In this document: one piece after another, positions 52,042 through 59,824 of the stretch
Position numbering within the stretch: position 1 is the stretch's first letter
Layout: every line of letters starts with the position of its first letter
Assembly (NCBI GenBank): GCA_012728855.1
Contig: JAAYEH010000179.1
Span: 1 to 64,000, forward strand
From: Rhodopirellula sp.
GTDB taxonomy: Bacteria > Planctomycetota > Planctomycetia > Pirellulales > Thermoguttaceae
Direction of reading: 5' to 3'
Length of the DNA stretch: 64,000 nucleotides
The notes under the pieces: generated by a model
The model's input: the letters and a program-made list of their open reading frames with translations, nothing else
Databases searched by the model: none
Told to the model about the DNA's origin: nothing
Made by a program: the position numbers and the translations under genes

Positions 52042-52308
52042 GCTCTTCCACAGAATCTGTGGGTAAGTTCAAGCCGTTGACACTCAAGAACACCGACATT
52101 TCCCGTCAATCGGACAGAAGCGGTACGTGGTTTTCCTGTATCGGAAAGACGGCAACAGAGAAGAGGAACCCGTACTCGGTGTTCAAGTACGGGTTCCTCT
52201 TCTCTGTTGCCGCTTTTCCGCGGGGATACGAACATGTCCACTGTCTAAAGCACCGTTTCCACCGATTGGGAATCGCGAGAAGGAACCCACGAATTCTTCG
52301 GAGGAGCC
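52042..52308 (+). mobile_element. 267-bp MITE-like element, copy A
   Basis: Ends GGCTCTTCCACAGAATCTGT (52042) and GAATTCTTCGGAGGAGCC (52291-52308) are imperfect inverted repeats. Flanking octamers TTCTTTCT (52034-52041) and TTCTCTCT (52309-52316) match 7 of 8, as expected for an 8-bp ISL3-type target duplication. The centre holds a perfect 26-bp stem (52151-52176 and 52186-52211) with a 9-base loop. No protein is encoded. It sits between the two thioredoxin-fold paralogues. Confidence 0.78.
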
Positions 52309-52404
52309 TTCTCTCTATTCACGACGGATCGTGTCGTACGCTCACAGTCTGCGCGTGCGGCAGGTGGGATTTCCACGTCACTTTGTTCTCACGTAAGGAG
52401 TAGG

Positions 52405-53220
52405 ATGATGCCAAGGATGGAGCCTAGCATGGTCGCCGCGGTGATCGCCGCGGTTGGGCTGTCGCTTGTCGCCGGCCCAGACGCGCCGGCCCAGGTCCAA
52501 CAGCCCAGCGCAACGGTAGCCGGCGCAAGCCAAGGTCAAGCGGCCGTGGACCGCGCCGCGGCCGCCGGCAAGTATCTGTACGTTTTCTTTTGGAAAGAGA
52601 ACGACGAGCAATCTCAGAAGATGTTCGGCGTGTTCCAAGGTGGGATGCAGTCGCTCGCCGATTCCGCCGAAAAGATCGGCATCCAGATCACGGACCCCAA
52701 TGAGCGGGCAATCGTTGAACGGTTCGGCCTGAGCCGGGCTCCCATGCCGCTGGTCTTGGCGATCGCGCCGTGCGGGGTGGTAACCAAGGGGTTTCCGATC
52801 CAGTTCACCCAGCAAGATCTGGCTCAGGCGATTGTTAGCCCCTGCACCGCGCAATGCATGAAAGCCCTACAGGATCGCAAGCTGGTGGTGCTCTGCGTCG
52901 CCAATCAGAAGACCCAATACGCCCAGGCTGCTCTCAAAGGGGCGCATGATTTCCGGGCCGACGCCCGTTTTGCTGCCGCTTCGGAAGTCGTGCTTCTCAA
53001 TCCCGAAGATCCAGCCGAAGCGGGCTTCCTCCGCGATCTTCAGGTCGATCCTCGTAGCCCGCAGGCCACGACGGTCCTTTTGGCCCCCCCGGGACAGCCG
53101 ATCGGGAAGTTGTCCGGGCCGGTTACCAAGGACCACCTGGTCGCCAAGGTCGCTTCGGCGCAGTCCGGCCCGTGTGCCGGGGGCCAGTGTGGCCCCGGCG
53201 GCTGCGGACCTCGCCAATAG
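52405..53220 (+). CDS. Thioredoxin-fold secreted protein with C-terminal Gly-Cys tail, paralogue 2
   Basis: 271 residues. Signal peptide (about 8-28, ending DAPAQVQQ), then the same two-domain layout as the gene at 51171: YLYVFFWKENDEQ, APMPLVLAIAPCGVV, CMKALQDRKLVVLCVAN, TTVLLAPPGQPIG. The tail is CAGGQCGPGGCGPRQ. Unlike paralogue 1 it lacks a clear lipobox, so it may be free in the periplasm. Probably co-transcribed with the ABC permease 26 bases downstream. Function unknown, but a metal(loid)-binding periplasmic carrier is a reasonable hypothesis. Confidence 0.75.
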   Translation: MMPRMEPSMVAAVIAAVGLSLVAGPDAPAQVQQPSATVAGASQGQAAVDRAAAAGKYLYVFFWKENDEQSQKMFGVFQGGMQSLADSAEKIGIQITDPNERAIVERFGLSRAPMPLVLAIAPCGVVTKGFPIQFTQQDLAQAIVSPCTAQCMKALQDRKLVVLCVANQKTQYAQAALKGAHDFRADARFAAASEVVLLNPEDPAEAGFLRDLQVDPRSPQATTVLLAPPGQPIGKLSGPVTKDHLVAKVASAQSGPCAGGQCGPGGCGPRQ

Positions 53221-53246
53221 CCAATAGCGAATAGGAGAAAACGCTC

Positions 53247-54464
53247 GTGAAGCTTTCTACCCTTGTTTGGCGCGAACTATTTGAACGCAAGAACCAGATG
53301 TTCACGATTCTCTTTGGAATCCTGCTGGGGATCACCACCGTCGTGGCCATCCGCAACATCACCCATTACTCGGAGATGGCCGTGGCCCGGGAGTTGGACA
53401 CATTGGGGGCAAACGTGCTCGTGCTGCCCAAGTCGGTCTCGCTGCAGGACTACTACTCGGCCGATCTGCACAACGACGTGATCCCCGAGGAATACGTCAT
53501 GCGGCTGACGATGTCCAACATCCAGGGCGTCGACAACCTCTCGCCCAAGCTGTGTCTGCCCGTGGACTTCCAGGGACGCCGCTTCACCCTGACCGGCATC
53601 CTGCCCAAGAGCGAGTTCCAGGCCAAGGCGGCCTGGGCCGGAGCGGGGATCTTCAGCCGGCCGATCGGCTGCGGGGCCGTCGATGTCGGTGGGGCGCCGG
53701 AGCCCGAGGACAAGAAGACGTTAGTTCGCAAACGCGTCATTGAGACGCTGGAGGAACGCGAAGCCCTGGTCGGAGCCGACGTGGCCGCGTCGCTGGACGT
53801 CCGCGACGGGCAGACACTGAACCTGCTTGGCGAAGATTTTTCCGTCGTGGCCGTCCTGCCTCAGACCGGCACAGTCGACGACTCGCGGATCTTTACCCAC
53901 CTGCACACGGTCCAACGGCTCTCGGGCCGCGACGCCGTGGTAAGCTGCATCGAAATTGTGGGGTGCTGCAAGGAAATCTCCGCCGGGCTGGTCGACAAGG
54001 TCAACAAGCTCCTGCCTGATGCCAAGGTCGTCACCGTCTCCCAGGTGGTGGCCACGCAGGCGAACGTCAACAAGATGATGGAGCGGCTGTCGATGATCTT
54101 CGTGGCCATCATCGTCGTCGTGGGCGGGGCGGGAATCGCCAACTACATGTATGCCAATGTCTTCGAGCGCCGCCGCGAGATCGGCACGCTGATGGCCCTG
54201 GGCGCCGAGTCTGGGCTGATCCAGCGGATTTTCCTGCTCAAGGCGCTTTTGCTGGGGCTGGTCGGCGGCGTGGGCGGCTTCCTGCTCGGCACGCTGCTGG
54301 CGGTCACGCTCGGCCCGCGGCTGGCCGGCGTGATCGTTCTGCCGATGCCGATGATGGCCCTGTGGGCCGTGCTGGTTTCCGCGGGCATCGCCCTGGTGGC
54401 CAGCTATTTCCCGGCTCGCCGTGCCGCACTATTGGATCCTTGTGCCACCTTCCAGGAGATTTAG
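53247..54464 (+). CDS. MacB/FtsX-type ABC permease (metalloid-associated)
   Basis: 405 residues. One N-terminal helix (about 16-34), an extracytoplasmic domain (about 40-275) that includes CCKEISAGLVDKVNK and several cysteines, and three helices near 280-305, 330-352 and 372-396. The FtsX domain ends SYFPARRAALLDPCATF. AATAGGAGAAA precedes the ATG. It forms a pair with the ATPase four bases downstream. Unlike the module at 43084, no adaptor gene is adjacent; the thioredoxin-fold proteins take that position. Confidence 0.87.
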   Translation: MKLSTLVWRELFERKNQMFTILFGILLGITTVVAIRNITHYSEMAVARELDTLGANVLVLPKSVSLQDYYSADLHNDVIPEEYVMRLTMSNIQGVDNLSPKLCLPVDFQGRRFTLTGILPKSEFQAKAAWAGAGIFSRPIGCGAVDVGGAPEPEDKKTLVRKRVIETLEEREALVGADVAASLDVRDGQTLNLLGEDFSVVAVLPQTGTVDDSRIFTHLHTVQRLSGRDAVVSCIEIVGCCKEISAGLVDKVNKLLPDAKVVTVSQVVATQANVNKMMERLSMIFVAIIVVVGGAGIANYMYANVFERRREIGTLMALGAESGLIQRIFLLKALLLGLVGGVGGFLLGTLLAVTLGPRLAGVIVLPMPMMALWAVLVSAGIALVASYFPARRAALLDPCATFQEI

Positions 54465-54467
54465 TCC

Positions 54468-55163
54468 ATGCTGCGAATGGAAAATGTTACCAAGACCTAT
54501 AAGCTCCGCCGGCAGACGGTTGTCGCTTTGGACGATGCCAACGTCCATATCCACCCCGGAGATTTCGTCTCCCTGGTCGGCCCGAGCGGCAGTGGAAAGA
54601 GCACGCTGCTCTTGATGCTCGGCGGCATGCTCTCGCCCACCTCCGGCCGAGTCCTGCTGTCCGACCAATCGATCTACGATCTCGGTTCCAACGGCCGCGC
54701 CCGGCTTCGCAAGGCCAACATCGGCTTCGTCTTCCAGACGTTCAATCTGGTTCCCTATCTGACGGCCCTGGAGAACGTGAAGATCCCGCTTTACCTGGCA
54801 GGCCGCGGCGACGCGGAACAAGAGGTGTGTGCCACGGCCCTCTTGGAGCGCGTGGGCCTCGGCGACCGGCTGGATCACAAGCCTTCCGAAATGAGCGTGG
54901 GCCAGCAGCAGCGGGTGGCCCTGGCGCGGATGCTCGCCAACGATCCAGTGGTAATCCTGGCCGATGAACCGACCGGCAACCTCGACCCGGAAACCGCCGA
55001 CGACGTCATGGGCTTTTTCGAAGACTGCAATCGCGAAGGGCGGACGATCGTGATGGTCACCCATGATCCCCGCGCGGCAGCCAGGGCCAAACGGACGCTG
55101 CGGCTGAAGGCAGGCAAGCTCGTCTCCGAGGCACCGGGCGCGAAAGCCTTGCACGTCGCGTGA
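54468..55163 (+). CDS. ABC transporter ATP-binding protein (metalloid-associated)
   Basis: 231 residues with Walker A GPSGSGKSTLLL, Q-loop VFQTFNLVPYL, signature EMSVGQQQRVALARML (note M-S-V-G-Q in place of L-S-G-G-Q), Walker B VILADEPTGNLD and switch VMVTHDPRAA. LolD/MacB type. It starts four bases after the permease stop. The C-terminus is short. An arsR gene follows after 87 bases. Confidence 0.95.
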   Translation: MLRMENVTKTYKLRRQTVVALDDANVHIHPGDFVSLVGPSGSGKSTLLLMLGGMLSPTSGRVLLSDQSIYDLGSNGRARLRKANIGFVFQTFNLVPYLTALENVKIPLYLAGRGDAEQEVCATALLERVGLGDRLDHKPSEMSVGQQQRVALARMLANDPVVILADEPTGNLDPETADDVMGFFEDCNREGRTIVMVTHDPRAAARAKRTLRLKAGKLVSEAPGAKALHVA

Positions 55164-55250
55164 GCAGATGGATACGATAACAAAACTGAGGTGCGCGGTG
55201 TGTGTCCGCATCAGGGTTGTCAACCGCCAACGACGGAAAAAGACGGTATC

Positions 55251-55634
55251 ATGCCTGTAAGAGTCAACAGCCCGAAACCGGATTCCCAGCAGATCAGCCT
55301 GATGTTCCGCGCCTTCTGCGACCGGACCAGGTTGCGGATTCTGAGTCTGCTCCAGGAGGGGGAGTTTTGTGTTGGAGACCTTGTCCAGATCCTCGGCGTT
55401 CCCCAGCCGCGAGTCTCCCGGCATCTGGGCCATTTGAGAAAAGCGGGGCTGGTCACCTCGCGTAAGTCGGGGCTATGGATCCACTATTCGCTTGCGCCCG
55501 CCGAAAACACCTTCCACCAGAAGCTTCTCGATTGCGCGGTGACTTGTTTCCAAGAGGTTCCCGAAATTCAGGCCGACAGTGTGCGGGCCGCTAAGGTCCG
55601 AAAGACCGGCGGCTGCTGTCCGCACTCACGGTAA
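55251..55634 (+). CDS. ArsR-family regulator
   Basis: 127 residues from ATG 55251. Winged helix with MFRAFCDRTRLRILSLLQEG, GEFCVGDLVQILGVPQPRVSRHLGHL and wing SRKSGLWIHYSL. Cysteines at FCDR, FCVGD, and a terminal CCPHSR give possible metal ligands; the site differs from the C-x-C element of the other two ArsR proteins here. May control the ABC/thioredoxin set upstream. No own promoter was identified. Confidence 0.85.
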   Translation: MPVRVNSPKPDSQQISLMFRAFCDRTRLRILSLLQEGEFCVGDLVQILGVPQPRVSRHLGHLRKAGLVTSRKSGLWIHYSLAPAENTFHQKLLDCAVTCFQEVPEIQADSVRAAKVRKTGGCCPHSR

Positions 55635-55672
55635 CCGCCAAATAGGGGTGTAAATATAGCTAGATTAATGGG

Positions 55673-55719
55673 TTGACGAGCTTCGTCGTTGCTCCTATCG
55701 TATATTTACGATATACGAT
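55673..55719 (+). promoter_or_regulatory. Promoter with overlapping ArsR-type operator
   Basis: TTGACG (55673-55678), 17 bases, TATCGT (55696-55701). Overlapping the -10 element is ATCGTATAT (55697-55705) with ATATACGAT (55711-55719), a perfect 9-bp inverted repeat with a 5-base spacer. A regulator bound here would block transcription of the arsR-acr3-arsM genes. Confidence 0.65.
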
Positions 55720-55739
55720 TAACCGGAGGAGAGCAGTTC

Positions 55740-56063
55740 GTGGAGCATACCTGCCTGCCAACCGCCGAGACACCTCTTCCACTTCTGGAGGGTGTAGAGG
55801 CTGACCGGGAACTGGCGAAGTTAGCCAAGGCGTTGGCCCACCCGGTGCGGGTCCAGATAGTCAGAATTCTGGCGCGCCGTACGTCCTGTGTCTGCGGCGA
55901 GTTGGTCGACGAACTGCCGCTGGCGCAATCGACCGTATCGCAGCACCTCAAGGTTCTGAAGGAAGCCGGTTTGGTTCGTGGCTCGATCGACGGGCCGCGG
56001 GTCTGCTATTGCCTTTCTCCACCGGCCTTGGATCGTCTGAAGCTCCTGGTTTCGGCCCTCTAA
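55740..56063 (+). CDS. arsR: ArsR-family metalloregulator
   Basis: 107 residues from GTG 55740; GGAGGA lies 9 bases upstream and an upstream TTG start would overlap the operator. Winged-helix with [38 protein letters not shown] (C-V-C element of As(III)-sensing ArsR), [16 protein letters not shown] and wing GPRVCYCL. It is the likely repressor of the acr3-arsM genes directly downstream and autoregulated through the palindrome at 55697-55719. Confidence 0.9.
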   Translation: MEHTCLPTAETPLPLLEGVEADRELAKLAKALAHPVRVQIVRILARRTSCVCGELVDELPLAQSTVSQHLKVLKEAGLVRGSIDGPRVCYCLSPPALDRLKLLVSAL

Positions 56064-56156
56064 GCAGAGCAAGTCTTGGGCGGAAACATCGGCCTTTCCC
56101 GACGGCCCGCGAACGAGAACTCGATTGTTTTTTTCCAAGATAAGGACAACGGACGA

Positions 56157-57233
56157 ATGACCGAAAGCATTTCCAAACGGCTTTCCTTTTTGGACCGCTA
56201 CCTCACGCTCTGGATTTTCCTGGCGATGGCCGTGGGAGTCGTAGCGGGATATCTGGCTCCCGGCGTCGAGTCGTTCATCCACAAGTTTCAGGCAGGCACG
56301 ACCAATATCCCCATCGCCATCGGCCTGATCCTGATGATGTATCCGCCGCTGGCGAAAGTGAAGTATGAAGAACTGGGCGACGTCTTCCGCAACTGGAAGA
56401 TTCTGGGCCTTTCGCTGGTGCAGAACTGGATCGTCGGCCCAATCCTCATGTTTCTTCTGGCGATCCTGTTTTTGCACGGCTATCCCGAGTACATGGTTGG
56501 CCTGATCATGATCGGGCTGGCTCGCTGCATCGCCATGGTGATCGTCTGGAACGACCTGGCCAAGGGCGATACGGAATACGCAGCAGGGCTGGTGGCTTTC
56601 AACAGTGTGTTCCAGGTGTTGTTTTACAGTGTGTACGCCTGGGTGTTCATCACCGTCTTGCCCCCGTTGTTCGGTCTTTCCGGCAGCGTGGTCGAAGTGA
56701 GTATGGCGGAGATTGCTGAGAGCGTGTTCATCTATCTGGGGATCCCCTTTATTGCCGGGATGATCACCCGCTTCGTGCTCGTCAAAGCCAAGGGCAAGAC
56801 GTGGTACGAGACGCAGTTCATTCCCAAGATCAGCCCGATCACATTGATCGCGCTGTTGTTCACGATCCTCGTGATGTTTAGCCTCAAAGGAAACCTCATC
56901 GTTCAGATTCCACTGGATGTGGTCCGCATTGCCATACCGCTGTTGATTTACTTCGTCGCCATGTTCCTGGTCAGCTTCTGGATGGGCAAGAAGATCGGGG
57001 CCGACTACTCCAAGACCACCACACTCTCGTTCACCGCGGCCAGCAACAACTTCGAGCTGGCGATTGCCGTGGCCGTGGCCGTGTTCGGCATCCAATCCGG
57101 AGTGGCATTCGCGGCGGTAATCGGCCCGCTGGTGGAGGTGCCGGCGCTAATCGGCCTGGTAAACGTCGCTCTCTATTTCCAGCGGCGACATTTTGAACCG
57201 CCGGCCGAGGTGGGTATTTCTACAGCAAGATAG
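56157..57233 (+). CDS. acr3: Arsenite efflux permease Acr3
   Basis: 358 residues with about ten membrane helices. Family motifs are [38 protein letters not shown] with the essential cysteine, and [20 protein letters not shown]. It exports arsenite by proton antiport across the inner membrane. Start at ATG 56157, before the [14 protein letters not shown] segment, is the family's usual start. It lies between an arsR gene and arsM. Confidence 0.96.
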   Translation: MTESISKRLSFLDRYLTLWIFLAMAVGVVAGYLAPGVESFIHKFQAGTTNIPIAIGLILMMYPPLAKVKYEELGDVFRNWKILGLSLVQNWIVGPILMFLLAILFLHGYPEYMVGLIMIGLARCIAMVIVWNDLAKGDTEYAAGLVAFNSVFQVLFYSVYAWVFITVLPPLFGLSGSVVEVSMAEIAESVFIYLGIPFIAGMITRFVLVKAKGKTWYETQFIPKISPITLIALLFTILVMFSLKGNLIVQIPLDVVRIAIPLLIYFVAMFLVSFWMGKKIGADYSKTTTLSFTAASNNFELAIAVAVAVFGIQSGVAFAAVIGPLVEVPALIGLVNVALYFQRRHFEPPAEVGISTAR

Positions 57234-57242
57234 GAGAAGAGT

Positions 57243-58037
57243 ATGTCCGAATCGTCTACTCCCGACACACGAGACCTTGTGCGTAAGGTCTATGGCGAAA
57301 TCGCATCCACGGCCGGCACGTGCTGCGGTCCTTCTTGCTGCGGATCGCCTGCGCCGATCAAAATCGATTCCACGCGTCTCGGCTATTCTCAGGCCGACCT
57401 TGAACAGCTCCCCGAGGGGGCCGAGATGGGACTCGGTTGCGGCAATCCCCGGGCCATTGCCGCGCTGAAATCGGGCGAAGCGGTGCTGGATCTGGGCAGC
57501 GGAGGCGGTGTGGACTGCTTCCTTGCAGCCCGGCAGGTCGGCCCGACCGGGCGGGTGATCGGCGTTGACATGACGCAGGAGATGATCAGCCGTGCGCGGG
57601 CCAATGCCGCCAAGGGCGGCTACACAAACGTCGAATTCCGGCTGGGCGAGATCGAGCACCTGCCGCTGGCCGACTCCTCGGTCGACGTGGTGATCTCCAA
57701 CTGCGTGGTCAATCTCTCGCCCGACAAACCGGGCGTGTATCGCGAGGTCTTCCGGGTGCTCAAGCCGGGCGGCCGCGTGGCGATTTCCGACGTGGTGGCC
57801 ACGGCGCCGATACCCGAGGAAATTCGGCACGATCTTGCCCTGTTGTCCGGCTGCGTTGCCGGTGCAGCCACGATCGACGAGTTGCAGCGAACGTTGACGG
57901 AGATCGGCTTTGAATCGGTTCGGATCCAACCGAAGGAAGAGAGCCGCCAGTTCATCCGCGACTGGGCGCCGGGCCGCGGAGTCGAGCAGTATGTCGTGTC
58001 GGCGACCATCGAGGCGGTGAAGCCCACCACGGCATGA
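57243..58037 (+). CDS. arsM: Arsenite S-adenosylmethionine methyltransferase
   Basis: 264 residues. N-terminal cysteines CCGPSCCG (about 33-40), SAM motif VLDLGSGGGVDCFLAA, GVDMTQEMISRARAN and the later cysteine motifs SNCVVNLSPDK and LLSGCVAGAAT, which with the upstream Cys-rich part match the arsenite-binding cysteines of ArsM. It methylates arsenite to volatile or less toxic species. AGGAGAAGAGT precedes the ATG, nine bases after acr3. Confidence 0.95.
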   Translation: MSESSTPDTRDLVRKVYGEIASTAGTCCGPSCCGSPAPIKIDSTRLGYSQADLEQLPEGAEMGLGCGNPRAIAALKSGEAVLDLGSGGGVDCFLAARQVGPTGRVIGVDMTQEMISRARANAAKGGYTNVEFRLGEIEHLPLADSSVDVVISNCVVNLSPDKPGVYREVFRVLKPGGRVAISDVVATAPIPEEIRHDLALLSGCVAGAATIDELQRTLTEIGFESVRIQPKEESRQFIRDWAPGRGVEQYVVSATIEAVKPTTA

Positions 58038-58221
58038 AGGAAACGGAACCCGAAGAGGGTCGGCTCGATGAGCCCCGCCTGGAGTGTCTTGATTCGTTGC
58101 CGGCGTCTTCCAACCGCTTGCCTGCTTGTTTTGCCGGGGCGCTACGGTACACTCTACCGGAAAATCGCTGCATGGGGCGGTTGCCGCAGCCAAATGAGAC
58201 TCATGCGAAGGGAGGCGGACG

Positions 58222-58305
58222 ATGCCGCTGAAAATCAACTTGCCCGAGGAATGCCGCTGGGACGCTGTCGCGCTGGGAGAAGTCATGCTGCGACTCGACC
58301 CCGGC
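58222..58305 (+). pseudogene. N-terminal fragment of a PfkB-family sugar kinase
   Basis: An ATG with a good GGGAGGCGGACG ribosome site begins CRWDAVALGEVMLRLDPG, the normal start of 2-keto-3-deoxygluconate kinase-like PfkB proteins, but the homology ends after about 28 codons at a junction with unrelated sequence. Only the first tenth of the gene remains. This and the following minus-strand pieces mark a region where several genes were cut. Confidence 0.55.
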
Positions 58306-58339
58306 CAACTTCAAGAAGATGATCTCGCAGGCGATGAAG

Positions 58340-58534
58340 GGCAAAGGCGCCCGCGTAATTCTCGTCTTCCTCCCGATCGTACCGCCAGATCACCCAGCTC
58401 CGGCGGCCTGCCGATGTCGCGGCGAACATCTGGAACGAGCCATCTCTGCGATGCTGGACACTGAATACGTGGTCGAACGCAGCCTCTACCTCTTCGGCCG
58501 AAAGACTGTGCGCGTCGATCTTCTGCGGATTTCA
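58340..58534 (-). pseudogene. Internal gene fragment with a conserved AEEVEAAFDHVF segment
   Basis: On the minus strand, from after a TGA at 58532-58534, the frame reads KIDAHSLSAEEVEAAFDHVF then QMFAATSAGRRSWVIWRYDR, a compact, conserved-looking domain fragment that I cannot name with certainty; the GRR-x-W-V-I pattern recalls small toxin-like domains (BrnT-type). No start codon fits and it ends in unrelated DNA. It overlaps the direction-reversed junction after the PfkB fragment. Confidence 0.4.
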
Positions 58535-58792
58535 CTCGATCCACTTGAATTGTCGCATCGGCATCCGTCCTCGCCGATCGCTGTTAGCACCACTTCCGGC
58601 AGTACCGCGATCAAGCCAGCGGCATACCCAGAACCTGAACGAGCAGCGCCACGGATTGCCAGACCCTTGCTCGATGGCCACCGCGGCGGGCCTACGGCCA
58701 TGACCGCAGCACGGACCACTCCAATTGTGCGGCCAGGTTCCGGATATCTCAATCCCTGCCGAAGGAGCGGCTTGATTGGTCCGCCACCCTTC

Positions 58793-58942
58793 TCACATGA
58801 AGACCGCATTTACGTGCTTGTTGCGAAGCACGACGACTCTCCAGATGCCGAATCCAATGCGGGGAACGGTGAAGACGTTACTGGGTATCAAAGCCAGAAT
58901 CGACGCGGCCATGGCCCAGGCGTAACTCCTACGCCGGAGCAT
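58793..58942 (-). pseudogene. Transmembrane C-terminal fragment
   Basis: From 58942 to the stop at 58793 the minus strand encodes LRRRSYAWAMAASILALIPS and FGIWRVVVLRNKHVNAVF, a decayed form of a hydrophobic C-terminal module common in planctomycete membrane proteins (L-x-S-Y-x-x-A-M-x-A-S-I-L-A). The rest of the host gene is absent. Confidence 0.45.
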
Positions 58943-59415
58943 CCGCATGGAGCCGAAAAGCATGGTTGCGCAATGGACATGCGGATGGCTAGGATGAGAG
59001 GAGGGTCCAGGCCAAGGCGGTGGCAGAGATCCAGGGTGGCCGGCTTCAACCGGCCCGCGACCCATCGCCGATCGAGCAGATACGTGCAGCGCATGTCCAT
59101 CGATTCCTGAACCGGTTCGGCGGATGTCGATTTCGGATCAATGTGCTCGTTGTGGATGAACTCGGAATAGCTTCGCAGATCGGCGCCGCGGGCGACGGCG
59201 GCCCGCAGATCGTTCGGATTGCCGGCGACGAGTTGGCGGCGTTCATCCAGCGTCATCACGCATTTCAAGCCCGAACCGACATGAGGCATTGGGCCCATCC
59301 CTTGCTTAAACGAGGAGTCAATGGGGGAAAAACCTCTCGTACCGGCCATTTGGCCGATGGCCGACGCTACGAGGAGTGAAATCGCCGCCGGAACCAGGAG
59401 TGTGAATCGGTACAT
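58888..59415 (-). pseudogene. Truncated secreted protein, function unknown
   Basis: From ATG 59415 (GGAGAGAAGC upstream) the frame encodes a signal peptide (about 5-22) and a soluble region with CVMTLDERRQLVAGNPNDLR, AAVARGADLRSYSEFIHNEH and STSAEPVQESMDMRC. After about residue 128 (RWVAGRL) the sequence loses its character and runs through another frame, overlapping the transmembrane remnant. I take it as the N-terminal half of a larger secreted protein with a damaged 3' end. Confidence 0.5.
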
Positions 59416-59443
59416 GCTTCTCTCCAGCAGGGAAAAAAGGGAC

Positions 59444-59480
59444 GAGGCGCCGGTACTTTGAGGCCGAGTACCGGTGCCTC
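59444..59480. repeat. Hairpin related to the MITE core
   Basis: GAGGCGCCGGTACT (59444-59457) pairs with AGTACCGGTGCCTC (59467-59480), 13 of 14, around a 9-base loop. The central hairpin of the MITE has GAGGAACCCGTACT at the corresponding place, also with a 9-base loop, and both continue CCTCTTCTCTG on the right. It is likely a diverged relative without flanking terminal repeats. Confidence 0.45.
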
Positions 59481-59668
59481 TTCTCTGGTCCGATCCTTCA
59501 GGCAACCTTGACTCACCAGACACAGTTCAGGGGAACATTTCAGGATCGTCCATGCTCGCAACCGCGGGACGGTCGCTTTCTCGAAAAACATGGTCGATCG
59601 GGCGGGGGCTCATAGCAAGTAAAGGCGGCCGGCGCCGCGGAGCACGTCCACATCGATGAGGACATCGA

Positions 59669-59731
59669 AGAGACGCGAAAGACACAGAGAGGCGAAATCG
59701 AATGACTGCTCTCAGTGTCTTTCGCGTCTCT
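59669..59731. repeat. 17-bp inverted repeat, 29-bp spacer
   Basis: AGAGACGCGAAAGACAC (59669-59685) and GTGTCTTTCGCGTCTCT (59715-59731) are perfect reverse complements. It lies 94 bases beyond the hydA stop in the direction of transcription. It may be a terminator/processing hairpin or an inactive mobile repeat. Confidence 0.55.
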
Positions 59732-59824
59732 GCGGTGCATGTCCGTGTTCTCCCATGAATAGGGCGCCGCCGGGCCATGCATTCGACAGCGACAATTCCT
59801 CCAATGACTTGTGAAATCGCCGCG

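Larger units (their letters stand above)
59416..59824. other. Intergenic region with two hairpins downstream of the hydrogenase operon
   Basis: Between the truncated secreted gene and hydA lie a 14-bp stem hairpin (59444-59480) and a 17-bp inverted repeat (59669-59731). No credible coding frame is present. The second repeat may serve as transcription terminator for the hydrogenase operon. Confidence 0.45.

Noticed and set aside
54429-55433. A 334-codon minus-strand frame opposite the ABC ATPase
   Set aside because: Antisense to intact Walker A/B and signature motifs.
58034-58231. 65-codon plus-strand frame overlapping the arsM stop
   Set aside because: The ATGA overlap is suggestive, but the sequence shows no domain or conservation cue, and it runs into the PfkB fragment; left out as unproven.
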